64,000 nt of DNA from Bacteroidales bacterium (GTDB lineage: Bacteria; Bacteroidota; Bacteroidia; Bacteroidales; ML635J-15), in the NCBI GenBank assembly GCA_016937855.1, contig JAFGVU010000204.1:23296-87295 (forward strand), given 5' to 3'. Position 1 is the first letter of the stretch. Every line of letters starts with the position of its first letter. A program made the position numbers and the translations under genes. A model generated the notes under the pieces. It made no database searches and was not told where the DNA came from. It saw only the letters and a list, made by a program, of their open reading frames with translations. Shown here piece after piece: positions 9,014 to 18,268 of this stretch.

Positions 9014-12000
9014 TTAATTATCAATTATTAGTTTTTCGTTAAATTCCAACTTACTACCATTATATAGGCTGCAATTGTAAGTTCCTTTTGACAATCCGGC
9101 TATTTTAATAATAACAATATCCTGAAGGTTAAATAATTGCTTTTGCAAAACAATTTGCCCTGTAATATCTGTGATTACGAACTGTATGGCTCCCTTGTGC
9201 TCAATTAGTTTATACTCAACATTAATATGTTCCTTTGCAGGATTTGGATAAACAGAAAACTTAGGATTTGCGTTATTTAAGTTTTTGTGTTCTGTATTCC
9301 TAGGCAAAATAACCTCCTCAGGCTTATAAACAAGTTCTTTATAATCGCTGGCATCGTTCATCAGCAATATAACACGCGCCTTTGCTCCTACTCGGCCGCC
9401 CTTATCTTCAAATACCTTTAATTGCTCAATATAAAAATCATTCAAATTATATAAATCGCCCTTAGTTAGCTTGAGCAGATTCTGATAAAAATTAGTAAAA
9501 CTGATTAAATCTCCGATCTCTATTTTTTCCAAATCAGTCAATTCACAAACAGCATACATACTATTAAGGACTTCTTTACCCTCTAAATATCTTGATTTAT
9601 TAAAGTAATACTCTGCAAGTTCAAAATAATATGGTGCTTCGCTGCGCATTTTCAATAGTGCTACTATGCTATCTTCAGCATAAGCTAAAGAATCTTCAAG
9701 CTCATAATAATACGCTACTAAGTTCATCAAACTTTTATCATATATTACACGTTGTTCTGCCCTTTGTATTTCCAGATTTTCTTTCATCGAGATAAATGTC
9801 TCTCCAGCTTCAATCTGATCAATCATATAATCGGGCAACTGATTATCACGATCTTTTAGTAACTTCTTAATATCGCTATTCTTTGCAGACTGTGGGTTGG
9901 CGACTAAAATATCACGTATCATAGGAACTGTTAATCCTGTTTCTTTTTTTGAAACATTCTTAAGTACAGTATCGCTTAGATAAGGAGAATTGTACATTAA
10001 ATCATAATATGTTACCCAAGCCGAATTGTCGTCAAGATGAATAATATCAGAAATTACCTGGCCTGTATTACCACCGTCAACAATATCATCGAGCATAGAA
10101 GTTATAGAGCTTTCAAGTATAGAACTGCTCTCCAGTTCCAAATAAATTTCGTCAACTAAAATGTGATCTGGCAGATTCGTTGAATAATCAGGACAAGAAT
10201 TTCCAATAAAAGAGTTTATTAATGGAGTAACCAAAATGTCACCCTCAACAGATGAGGGTATTTCCAGAAAGTTATAATCAGGGTCATCCAGATTTCTTAC
10301 AAAATAATCTATATGCGACAATTCATTCTTATAGTTACACAAAACGGCGCCTGATGAAAACAAGTTTCCGGCAGGTTTTGTAAGAGAGCCTTGATATTTT
10401 GCAATTCCTCCGAAAGGCATTTCTGAATTTACGAATACATCGGTTTTAGTATTGTAAAACTTATTGCATAAAATCTGTAAGCCCTTGGAATCATCCCCAC
10501 TCAATGCTTTATTCACCCCTATAGCCTGCACAGAATTCTCCAAATTATAAAACCGATTTCTATAAAACTCATTACTTAAACCCCCATTAGAATTTGCAAT
10601 TAATCCATATTTATCGTCAGGTATTCCGTTTTCGCTTTTAAAAATATTACCCTCAATTTGATACTTATTAGTTGTATTGTCAAGATAAACGCCATAAGGT
10701 CTTAACTCTTCCGGTATTGGGTCTTCTCCCGGATTAACATCTTTACCTTGTGGATAACCTAAAATATTAAAAGTGCTATTAATAATTGTTACCGGTTCGT
10801 AACTTGAATATCCATCAAGATAAACACCTCTAACAGTTGTAAAGTCGCAATTTCTGATATTTATTTCACCTCCCCAACCTGTAGTCGATTTGATTCCATA
10901 ATATAAATTTGTAAATGTCGATTTTCTTGCTCCCATAAATGGATCTGGTAATACTTCAAGCTTTTTTAAATTGATTGTTTCAATACCAACTTTCTCCGGC
11001 ACGGAACTAACAAAATTTCTGTAATCTGCAAAATCACAATTCACAAATTTTGCATGGTCTGAATAATTAATTTCAATAAATTCATCACAAGTATTGTTTA
11101 TGCCAAACTCCTCTGGAGCGTCTTCAGTTATAATAAATTCACAATCTTTAAAATAAAGTACATTCCCTGTATTTCTATTAATAAGAATATCCTGATAATT
11201 ATTAATAAATTTTGTCCCATCTAAGTTCAATAAAATATTTGCATCCTGATATTGATTATTGAGATAATTATAAATTCCATAATGAGCTTTAGCAATCGTA
11301 GTATTTCCTGTAGATGTTAATTCTGGTCTATTCTCTGTATAATCTCCGTTTAAAACAATCCCAAACCAAGCCTGATGTATTGCAGTCAGCAAGGCTCCTT
11401 CTTCCAAAATTAGTTTGCCTCCCGGATTCACAATTAGTTGTGAATTATCATCGAAACTAATCTTAGAGCTTATTCTAAGAATGCCCCCGTCATTTACAGT
11501 AACATGCCCATAAATCATATCTGGTTTATCCATTACCAAAACATCTCCAGAATTAACTGTAATATTATTTATAATTGGATAAGATTCTTTTTCAGGAAAA
11601 GCTATCTTATTAATGTGATATTCAATTTGAATAGCTGATGCGACTGGTTCTCTTTTTACAACATCATACCCATATTTGCTGACCGAAACCGTTGCAGTAC
11701 GAAATTCACTCTGTGATTTAACAGAAAACATACCCTCAGAATCTGTAAAAGTGAAATAATCTTCACTAGTGCCATTTATATGAACTTTTACTATGGCATC
11801 AGGTACTGGTTGCATATTTGGCTGCTCTCCTTCTAACACAATCCCTTTCCATGTTTGATTAAGTAGTGGCGAAAAATCCTCTGCCTTATAAATATCTGCA
11901 TATAATGCTTGGTCAAAAGTACATTCCTGGTCACTGACTGTAAAAGTATTAAAGACACTATTCTCTGGTGGATTTACTAAATCCTTATATGCATAATTGC

Positions 12001-13310
12001 AAGTAACAACTTGAGCTGGATTTGTATTTATTTCCACTTGAAGAGGAGGTAATTCGTTATTATGCTTTAACACTCCAACATTTTGCCAATTGTATTCATT
12101 AGCAAACTGCCAATACGCGTAACCAAGTGAGTTACACTTTGAGGCTTGATTCATAATATTTATTACAGATGTTGTCAACTGTGCTTCAGAAACAGGAGTA
12201 GCATCACCTTCAATTAACTCAGGAGTATTTTCCTGAATTTCTGTTTGCATACCATTTTCACCTATCATCCACGGGCAATCAATTGTTTTACCAAAATAAT
12301 AAACATACCTATTAACATAAGTCCCAAGCGGATACTCTTCATATAAATAAGCATTGTGATCATAGTTATGGAAATTTAAAAAATCACAATAATAAAACGG
12401 CTTTGTACCAAGCCTAAAAAAAGTGTTTTCACCAAACAATCCTGTAGTAGTATAATGATTGTTATCAATGGTTTTGATCGTATCAACAATATCTTTTACA
12501 GTTGGTGCTAAGCTTAATTGGTTTACATAATTCCCATCAGGGAATTCAGAGTTATCAAATGATTGGATCTCATGAAATAAATCATATGCAAATAATGCGG
12601 GATGATTTTTAAAATAATCTCCTAATGCCCCCATCAGATCCTTATATTGGCTTACAATATTATGATCGCTGTATTGCAATAGACTACGATACTTTTTACT
12701 TCCATCAACATATCTGGCATCGCCACCCATAACCCAAATTACTTTAATATCATAAATATCTGCAATATCAAGTACTATTTGCATCGCTGTTTTTAAATAG
12801 GCAATACCATCCTCGTTCATGTCTTGATAAACAGCGTAGCTCATGAAACCTGTATCTCCCTCAAAAGGTATTGGATCAGGATTAGTGGTGGTGGTTGATC
12901 TATGCCAAAATGCTAAAGCCAATTGATCAGAATAATATTTTGGTCGCACTCCGGCATTCATTATTCTAACTGAATTAAAGCCCATTTCTTTCATCAATTT
13001 TAAGTGAGCGTGCAATTGAATTGATAATTCACCTTGCGTGTGTGGGTAATTATTATCAGCCCATACATAATAATTTGCATGGGGACCTACCAAAAATCCA
13101 TTGTCCTCATCAACATATATCGTTAACAAATAATTACATGTTTTCAAAAAGAATTCCTGCCCCTGATAATAGGTCTTCCCATCACGCATATAAACAAACG
13201 GATTGTGATGGATGTTTACATCTTCCTGCGAATACACAGTTTTACCCCCCCCCTACAAAGCTAATGCCAATAACGGCAAGCATTGTAGAAAAAATAAAAA
13301 TCTTTTTCAT
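9014..13310 (-). CDS. Glycosidase-like/beta-helix T9SS cargo protein, interrupted by G9 frameshift
   Basis: A long frame (1,407 codons from the GTG at 13237) follows in a different frame from a perfect signal peptide that starts at the ATG at 13310 (MKKIFIFSTMLAVIGISF). The two are joined by nine G residues (C at 13245-13253). With nine G the signal frame hits TAA at once; with eight it reads straight into KTVYSQEDVN, a natural cleavage site. Domains, numbered from 13237: a TIM-barrel glycosidase-like domain at about 10-400, with FHEIQ (E223) where GH5-like enzymes have an NE acid/base and IGENG (E327) as the likely nucleophile; a carboxypeptidase-regulatory-like fold at about 455-530; a right-handed beta-helix at about 560-980; a helical region; and a type A T9SS sorting domain from about 1325 (FSVYPNPAKEHINVEY). 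The natural substrate is unknown. The gene may be phase-variable, recently broken, or affected by an assembly error. Confidence 0.82.
13245..13253 (-). repeat. G9 homopolymer inside the signal-peptide coding region
   Basis: Nine consecutive C on the plus strand are G9 in the coding strand. The tract sits exactly where the signal-peptide frame and the mature-protein frame disagree by one base. Loss of one G restores a continuous protein. Confidence 0.9.
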
Positions 13311-13346
13311 AAATAATTCTTTAGAGTTAATAACAATTTATGACGT

Positions 13347-13378
13347 CAAAAATAATACAACCTACCTTATTTAACAAA
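13347..13378 (-). promoter_or_regulatory. Promoter of the glycosidase-like gene
   Basis: On the minus strand, TTTG (13378-13375), a 20-nt spacer and TATTTTTG (13354-13347) form a full Bacteroidota promoter. It places the start of transcription about 30 bases before the ATG at 13310, which supports 13310 rather than 13237 as the true start. Confidence 0.65.
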
Positions 13379-13398
13379 TATTTGTCGAATTATTTTAT

Positions 13399-13440
13399 AA
13401 AAAACCAATGCCCCCTACTTTAATTTAAGCAGGAGGCATT
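13399..13440 (-). terminator. Intrinsic terminator of tig (copy 1 of repeated module)
   Basis: On the minus strand a 14-bp stem (13440-13427 with 13420-13407, two G-U pairs) closes a 6-nt loop and is followed by six T. The 40-base block 13406-13445 matches 15066-15105 at 38 of 40 positions. Confidence 0.85.
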
Positions 13441-13458
13441 GCAATGTGTTTTATTTAG

Positions 13459-14805
13459 TTATTTAAAAAGTTCGTTAAATTCTTCGATTGTAACTTCTTT
13501 TTCTTCGGTTTTAATTGCCTCGGCAACAAAGTCAACAACTTTATCTTCTATTTCCTGTTCGTAAAGTTTATTTGCTTCGCTTTCTTTTTGCAACATTTCG
13601 ATGGCATATTTATCAAGATATTCGTCAGGAATATAAGACATTCCGTACTGGCTAAACTGTGCTAACAACTGTTGTTTTGCAGCGCTTTTTAGTTCTTCTT
13701 CGCTAACTTTAAGCTCATTTTCTTTAGCAATTTTGCTCTTTATTAATGTCCATTTGAGGTCAGTAATAAAACGAGGGAATTCCTCTTCGATTTGTTCAGC
13801 AGTAACCTCTTTATTTGTTGCTATGATCCAACGTTTTAGAAAATCCTCCGGCAAACTGATTTCAAGTTTTTCGGCAAGTTTTTCGCGAATATCTAACATC
13901 ATCTTAAACTTAGTTTCGCGTGAGAATGAAGCTCTGATATCTTCGATGATTCTTGCTTTAAATTCTTTTTCGTCTTTAACAGCATTATCACCAAATACAT
14001 TGTCGAACAAACTTTGGTTAACCTCGGCTTTTGCAAATTCTTTTACTTCATTAACCGTTGCTCTAAACTGAGCTCCAAGTTCTTCAACTTTTTCTTTCTC
14101 AATATTTAATAATGAAGATATTTCAGCGTCATTTGGGAATGCTTTTTTAAGGTCAAAGTCAATAATAGTACCTTCCTCAACACCAACAAATTGTTTTTTA
14201 ATTTCTTCGTCCTTAATTATTTTTATTGAGATTGAAGCATCTTCAACAGCAACACCATCGGTTAAAATCTCAGACTTGTCGTCAAGTTGCACTAAATCTA
14301 CCTTGAGCATTGACTCTTCAGAAGATTTTTTTGCATTTTGGAATGATCCAAATCTTTGCTGATAGCTTTCGATGTATTTAGCAATCATTTCGTCGTCAAC
14401 TTTAATCAGATATTTGTTGACTTTATCTCTTTTAGTAAGCTTAACTTCGAATTCAGGAGACAAACCAATGTCGAAAACGAACTCAAATTTGTCTTGAGTT
14501 GCGAAGTCAACTTGTTCTTGCTTTTCGCTAGGCAAAGGATCTCCAAGTACATTTAGCTTTTCGACAACAAGGTATTCGGAAAGAGAACTCGATACAATTT
14601 TATTAAGCTCTTCGGCAATAATAGCATTTCCGTACATTTTTTTGACCAGACCAGCAGGCACATGACCCGGTCTAAAACCCGGCACATTAGCTTTTCTTCT
14701 AAATTCTTTAATAGATTTTTCGACATTTTCGGCAATGTCATCTTTTGTTACGTGAACAGTTAGAGTTGCATTTAACTCGTCAATTTGATTTTTAACAACT
14801 TCCAT
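13459..14805 (-). CDS. tig: Trigger factor
   Basis: Ribosome-associated folding chaperone of 448 residues. The N-terminal ribosome-binding domain carries the signature FRRKANVPGFRPGHVP (residues 35-50), which docks at the exit tunnel. The middle region (about 145-235) corresponds to the FKBP-type domain but is divergent, so peptidyl-prolyl isomerase activity is doubtful from sequence. The long helical C-terminal arm region is present (LKRWIIATNKEV, EFPRFITDLKWTLIKSKIA). The start at 14805 is the only ATG before the conserved MEVVKNQIDELNATL. The gene lies directly behind the tRNA-Leu terminator and ends at its own strong terminator. No TAnnTTTG element is visible between them. Confidence 0.96.
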   Translation of the reverse strand: MEVVKNQIDELNATLTVHVTKDDIAENVEKSIKEFRRKANVPGFRPGHVPAGLVKKMYGNAIIAEELNKIVSSSLSEYLVVEKLNVLGDPLPSEKQEQVDFATQDKFEFVFDIGLSPEFEVKLTKRDKVNKYLIKVDDEMIAKYIESYQQRFGSFQNAKKSSEESMLKVDLVQLDDKSEILTDGVAVEDASISIKIIKDEEIKKQFVGVEEGTIIDFDLKKAFPNDAEISSLLNIEKEKVEELGAQFRATVNEVKEFAKAEVNQSLFDNVFGDNAVKDEKEFKARIIEDIRASFSRETKFKMMLDIREKLAEKLEISLPEDFLKRWIIATNKEVTAEQIEEEFPRFITDLKWTLIKSKIAKENELKVSEEELKSAAKQQLLAQFSQYGMSYIPDEYLDKYAIEMLQKESEANKLYEQEIEDKVVDFVAEAIKTEEKEVTIEEFNELFK

Positions 14806-14832
14806 CGGCCGTTTATTAAGTTATAAAATGTT

Positions 14833-14873
14833 AAAAAACCGCATTTTCTCTATTAAGAAAATCATGCGGTTTT
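14833..14873 (-). terminator. Intrinsic terminator of tRNA-Leu
   Basis: On the minus strand AAAACCGCAT, a bulged G and ATTTTCT pair with AGAAAATGCGGTTTT across a short loop, and the transcript ends in a T6 run. It begins right after the 3' end of tRNA-Leu. Confidence 0.8.
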
Positions 14874-14874
14874 G

Positions 14875-14956
14875 TGCGGATGAAGGGACTCGAACCCCCA
14901 CGTCTCTCGACACTAGATCCTAAGTCTAGCGCGTCTACCAATTTCGCCACATCCGC
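14875..14956 (-). tRNA. tRNA-Leu (anticodon TAG)
   Basis: The minus strand folds into a type II tRNA. The acceptor GCGGATG pairs with CATCCGC, the D-arm includes GGCGAAATTGGTAGACGC, the anticodon stem CTAGA/TCTAG carries loop CTTAGGA (anticodon TAG), there is a long variable arm, and the T-loop is GGTTCGAGTCC. CCA is not encoded. Confidence 0.95.
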
Positions 14957-14968
14957 AAAATTGAGGTG

Positions 14969-14976
14969 CAAAGATA
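14969..14976 (-). promoter_or_regulatory. -7 element for tRNA-Leu
   Basis: TATCTTTG on the minus strand lies 12 bases before the tRNA-Leu 5' end and matches TAnnTTTG. No TTTG is found at the usual 19-21 nt upstream, so only half of the promoter is recognisable. Confidence 0.4.
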
Positions 14977-15058
14977 ATTATTTTTTTTTACTAAAAAATT
15001 ATTTTTCTAAAAAATATAAATTTTTCGCCTTTCAATTATGTCTGGGGTTGTGTAATAT

Positions 15059-15100
15059 AAAAAAACAATACCCCCTACTTTAATTTAAGCAGGAGGCATA
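15059..15100 (-). terminator. Intrinsic terminator of the OmpA lipoprotein gene (copy 2 of repeated module)
   Basis: The stem arms 15100-15087 and 15080-15067 close the same 6-nt loop as the tig terminator and are followed by seven T on the minus strand. The block 15066-15105 differs from 13406-13445 at only two positions, and the upper-stem change leaves a G-U pair in place of G-C. Confidence 0.85.
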
Positions 15101-15129
15101 GCAATAAGTTGTATTTTTGTATTATTCTT

Positions 15130-16161
15130 TTATTGATTCATAATTTCGTACAAAGCATCGAGTTTTGGTGTGAGAATAATCTCTGTTCTACGATTTTTTG
15201 CACGAGCTTCAGGAGTTTTTGCTGGATCGATTGGCAAATATGCACTTCTACCCGCAGCAGTTAATCTCTTTGGGTCGATACTTGAACTACTCAAAAGAAT
15301 TTTAACGATTGAAGTTGCTCGTTTAACACTTAAATCCCAATTATCTTCGATATTTCCATTTCCACCGTAGGCTAATTCGTCTGTGTGCCCTTCGATTAAT
15401 ATATTAATATCCTGATTATCCTCCAGAACGCCGGCAAGTTTTTTTAATGCCTGAACACCTTTTGGATCCACATCCCATTTTCCTGATTTAAACAATAATT
15501 GCTCTTCGAGCGAAACATAGACTTTACCATCTTTCATAGTAACGGTTAGTCCATTACCTTCAAATCCAACCAAAGCATTAGCAACAGTATTACGCAAAGC
15601 ATTCATAACAGAGTCTTTGGAGTCTAAGATAGCCTGGAGCTCCATAACTTTTGCATTTTTGTCGGCAAGTTCTTTCTCTTTTAAATCAAGTTGTATTTTT
15701 AGAGCATCTAGATTTGCTCTTTCTTGATTTAATCGTGCTTCGAGCGCACGCAACTCATCCTCTTTACGTTGCAACTCTTCGCGTGTTTCCTGTAACAGAG
15801 CCATTGCTTTTTGAGCATCAGCATCGGCACCGGCACGTAATTTTTCCTGATTTTCGAGTAATTGCTGATAAAGATCGTTAATCTTATCATACTGACTGGT
15901 TAAAGTACGATAAGCATTCCCTTTTATTGCAGTATCAGTAACTAAAGAGTTTTTATCAATCTTCATTTTGTCTATCTCAGCCTGCAACTCGTTGTTAGTT
16001 GTTGTTAATGACTCGTTATCTTTTTTTAACTCATTACGTTCTGTCTCACAAGTTTCCTTTGCTTCTTTTACCTCTTCAAATTGTCTTGCGGGTACACATG
16101 AAAATATCATTCCTGCAACAGCAAAAATCATTACTACCTTTAATAAACCGTTTCTATTCAT
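15130..16161 (-). CDS. OmpA-family lipoprotein with long coiled coil
   Basis: Probable outer-membrane lipoprotein that anchors the envelope to peptidoglycan. From the ATG at 16161 it has 343 residues, beginning with a lipoprotein signal (MNRNGLLKVVMIFAVAG) and lipobox cysteine 22 in IFSC. Residues about 25-205 are strongly heptad-rich coiled coil (KKDNESLTTTNNELQAEID). The C-terminal OmpA-like domain (about 220-335) holds the peptidoglycan-binding pattern LIEGHTDELAYGG and SVKRATSIVKILL with the usual Asp and Arg. A longer frame upstream to 16227 would put extra residues before the signal, so 16161 is preferred. A -7 box (16185-16192) lies upstream, without a clear -33. The terminator is at 15059-15100. 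Confidence 0.88.
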   Translation of the reverse strand: MNRNGLLKVVMIFAVAGMIFSCVPARQFEEVKEAKETCETERNELKKDNESLTTTNNELQAEIDKMKIDKNSLVTDTAIKGNAYRTLTSQYDKINDLYQQLLENQEKLRAGADADAQKAMALLQETREELQRKEDELRALEARLNQERANLDALKIQLDLKEKELADKNAKVMELQAILDSKDSVMNALRNTVANALVGFEGNGLTVTMKDGKVYVSLEEQLLFKSGKWDVDPKGVQALKKLAGVLEDNQDINILIEGHTDELAYGGNGNIEDNWDLSVKRATSIVKILLSSSSIDPKRLTAAGRSAYLPIDPAKTPEARAKNRRTEIILTPKLDALYEIMNQ

Positions 16162-16261
16162 GGCTTTAATTTTAATTGTTTTCACAAAAATAGTCAAGAA
16201 TTTGTAATTATATCTGTTATTAAACAATTTTTATTTACATGAACCTGTTAATTTTTTTATG

Positions 16262-16289
16262 TTGACTATAAAAAAATGTTGTATTTTTG
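16262..16289 (+). promoter_or_regulatory. Promoter of dxs
   Basis: TTG (16262-16264), a 17-nt spacer and TATTTTTG (16282-16289) match the short-spacer form of the Bacteroidota promoter. It would start transcription at about 16293-16296, so translation must begin at the ATG at 16300 and not at 16276. Confidence 0.55.
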
Positions 16290-16299
16290 CCAAACGAGT

Positions 16300-18222
16300 A
16301 TGATAGACACAAAAAAATATAAGCTTTTAAGCCAGATTGACTCTCCCGAAGACTTAAAAAAGTTTCCGCTAAAGGACTTACCAAAAGTTTGTGAAGAGTT
16401 ACGATGTTTTATAATCGAGTCTGCATCAAAAAATCCCGGACATTTTGGCGCCAGTTTAGGAGTTGTTGAACTTACCGTTGCTATGCACTACGCCTACAAC
16501 ACGCCCGAGGATCAAATAATATGGGATGTTGGTCATCAGGCATACGGGCATAAAATACTTACCGGTCGCAGAGATGTATTTCACACAAATCGCACCTATA
16601 AAGGAATTAGTGGTTTTCCAAATCCAAAAGAAAGTATTTACGACAGTTTTGGAGTCGGACACTCTTCGACAAGCATTTCGGCAGCACTCGGGATGGCTGT
16701 AGCAGCAAAAATCAAAGGCGAAAAACATCAGACAATAGCTGTTATTGGAGATGGAGCTCTCTCGGGAGGAATGGCTTTTGAAGGATTAAACAATATGGCA
16801 GCAACAAATAGCAATATGTTAATTATTTTAAATGATAATAAAATTGCTATTGATGAAAGTACCGGTGCGCTTAAAGAATACCTTACCGATATTGCCACAT
16901 CAAAAACCTACAACAGAGTAAAAGATGATGTTTGGAATTTTTTAGGTAGAATAAACCGACTTGGAGCAAATGTACAAGGGTTTACCCAAAAAATTGATAA
17001 CGCAATAAAGTCCATAATAATGCGTAACAGCAATCTTTTCGAGTCGCTAAACATCAGATACTTTGGTCCTGTTGACGGACATGATGTTGTTTTATTGTCG
17101 AAATTGCTTGACGATATTAAAGACATTCCAGGTCCAAAACTTTTACATATTATCACTAAAAAGGGTAAAGGTTTTAAAGAAGCTGAACAAAATCAAACAA
17201 AATGGCATGCTGCTCCCGGTAAATTTGATGTATTGACAGGTAAATTACTCGATCAAAATAAAGACACCAACAAACCACAAAAATACCAAGATGTTTTTGG
17301 AGATGCAATAGTTGAACTTGCCAAAACTAATGATAAAATTGTGGCAATAACACCTGCAATGCTTTCGGGCAGCTCACTGTTAAAAATGCAAAAAGAATTT
17401 CCCGATAGATGTTTTGATGTGGGAATAGCAGAGCAACATGCTGTAACTTTTGCAGCAGGACTTGCAATTAGGGGATTAAAGCCATTTTGTAATATTTACT
17501 CAACTTTTGTGCAAAGAGCATACGATCAAATTGTACACGATGTTGCATTACAAAATTTACCGGTTATAATGTGTCTCGACAGAGCAGGGTTAGTCGGAAA
17601 TGACGGAGCTACACATCATGGAGCATTCGACATATCATTCCTCAGATGCATTCCAAACTTAACAATTGCTGCACCCCGAAATGAATTTCAGTTACGAAAT
17701 TTGATGTTTACCGCTCAACTCGACAAAAACAATTTTCCTTTTGTGATAAGATATCCAAGAGGCGAATCAACGCAGCCCCCAAGTAAACCGGAATTTAAAG
17801 AACTCGAAATTGGCAAAGGAGAGTGTGTAATAAAAGGCGAAAATATTGCAATTGTAAGCATTGGCACACCTGGCAACACTGCAATAAAGGTTGCAAATGA
17901 TTTAAAAAATGATAATATCCGAATTTCTGTTTATGATATGATTTTTGCAAAACCATTAGACTTAGATTTACTTTTCGAGATATTTAATAGTCATCAACAC
18001 ATAATTACAATTGAAGACAATTCTCTGATTGGAGGATTTGGGAGTGAGATTGCCGAAATTATAACTGACCACAAAATTGATATCGAACTAACACGATTAG
18101 GAATACCTGATAAGTTTATTGAACATGGTTGTCAAGCAGAGTTAATTAGAGATTGTGGTTACGATTATACTTATTTACTATCGTCTGTTAAAAAAATATG
18201 CAAATTGTTTATTAATTGTTAA
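16300..18222 (+). CDS. dxs: 1-Deoxy-D-xylulose-5-phosphate synthase
   Basis: Thiamine-diphosphate enzyme that condenses pyruvate and glyceraldehyde 3-phosphate, the first step of the MEP isoprenoid route. It has 640 residues. The TPP/Mg motif GDGALSGGMAFEGLNN, the dimer motif GIAEQHAVTFAAGL, HVGHQAYGHKILTGR-like active-site histidines (DVGHQAYGH) and the C-terminal transketolase domain (IPDKFIEHG) are all present. The start at 16300 (MIDTKKYKLLSQI) fits the family and the promoter. The idi gene near 46 kb acts further down the same pathway. The 3' end overlaps the promoter of the next gene. Confidence 0.97.
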   Translation: MIDTKKYKLLSQIDSPEDLKKFPLKDLPKVCEELRCFIIESASKNPGHFGASLGVVELTVAMHYAYNTPEDQIIWDVGHQAYGHKILTGRRDVFHTNRTYKGISGFPNPKESIYDSFGVGHSSTSISAALGMAVAAKIKGEKHQTIAVIGDGALSGGMAFEGLNNMAATNSNMLIILNDNKIAIDESTGALKEYLTDIATSKTYNRVKDDVWNFLGRINRLGANVQGFTQKIDNAIKSIIMRNSNLFESLNIRYFGPVDGHDVVLLSKLLDDIKDIPGPKLLHIITKKGKGFKEAEQNQTKWHAAPGKFDVLTGKLLDQNKDTNKPQKYQDVFGDAIVELAKTNDKIVAITPAMLSGSSLLKMQKEFPDRCFDVGIAEQHAVTFAAGLAIRGLKPFCNIYSTFVQRAYDQIVHDVALQNLPVIMCLDRAGLVGNDGATHHGAFDISFLRCIPNLTIAAPRNEFQLRNLMFTAQLDKNNFPFVIRYPRGESTQPPSKPEFKELEIGKGECVIKGENIAIVSIGTPGNTAIKVANDLKNDNIRISVYDMIFAKPLDLDLLFEIFNSHQHIITIEDNSLIGGFGSEIAEIITDHKIDIELTRLGIPDKFIEHGCQAELIRDCGYDYTYLLSSVKKICKLFINC

Positions 18223-18246
18223 TAAAAACAATTATTTTTACATTTG
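18216..18246 (+). promoter_or_regulatory. Promoter of the PorE-like gene
   Basis: TTG (18216-18218), 20 nt and TACATTTG (18239-18246) form a good promoter that overlaps the last codons of dxs. The next gene starts at 18269. Confidence 0.6.
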
Positions 18247-18268
18247 ATAAAAACCAAAATAGCATTGC

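Noticed and set aside
13021..13374. A 117-codon plus-strand frame over the start of the glycosidase-like gene
   Set aside because: It is antisense to a well-supported signal peptide and barrel domain and has low-complexity composition.
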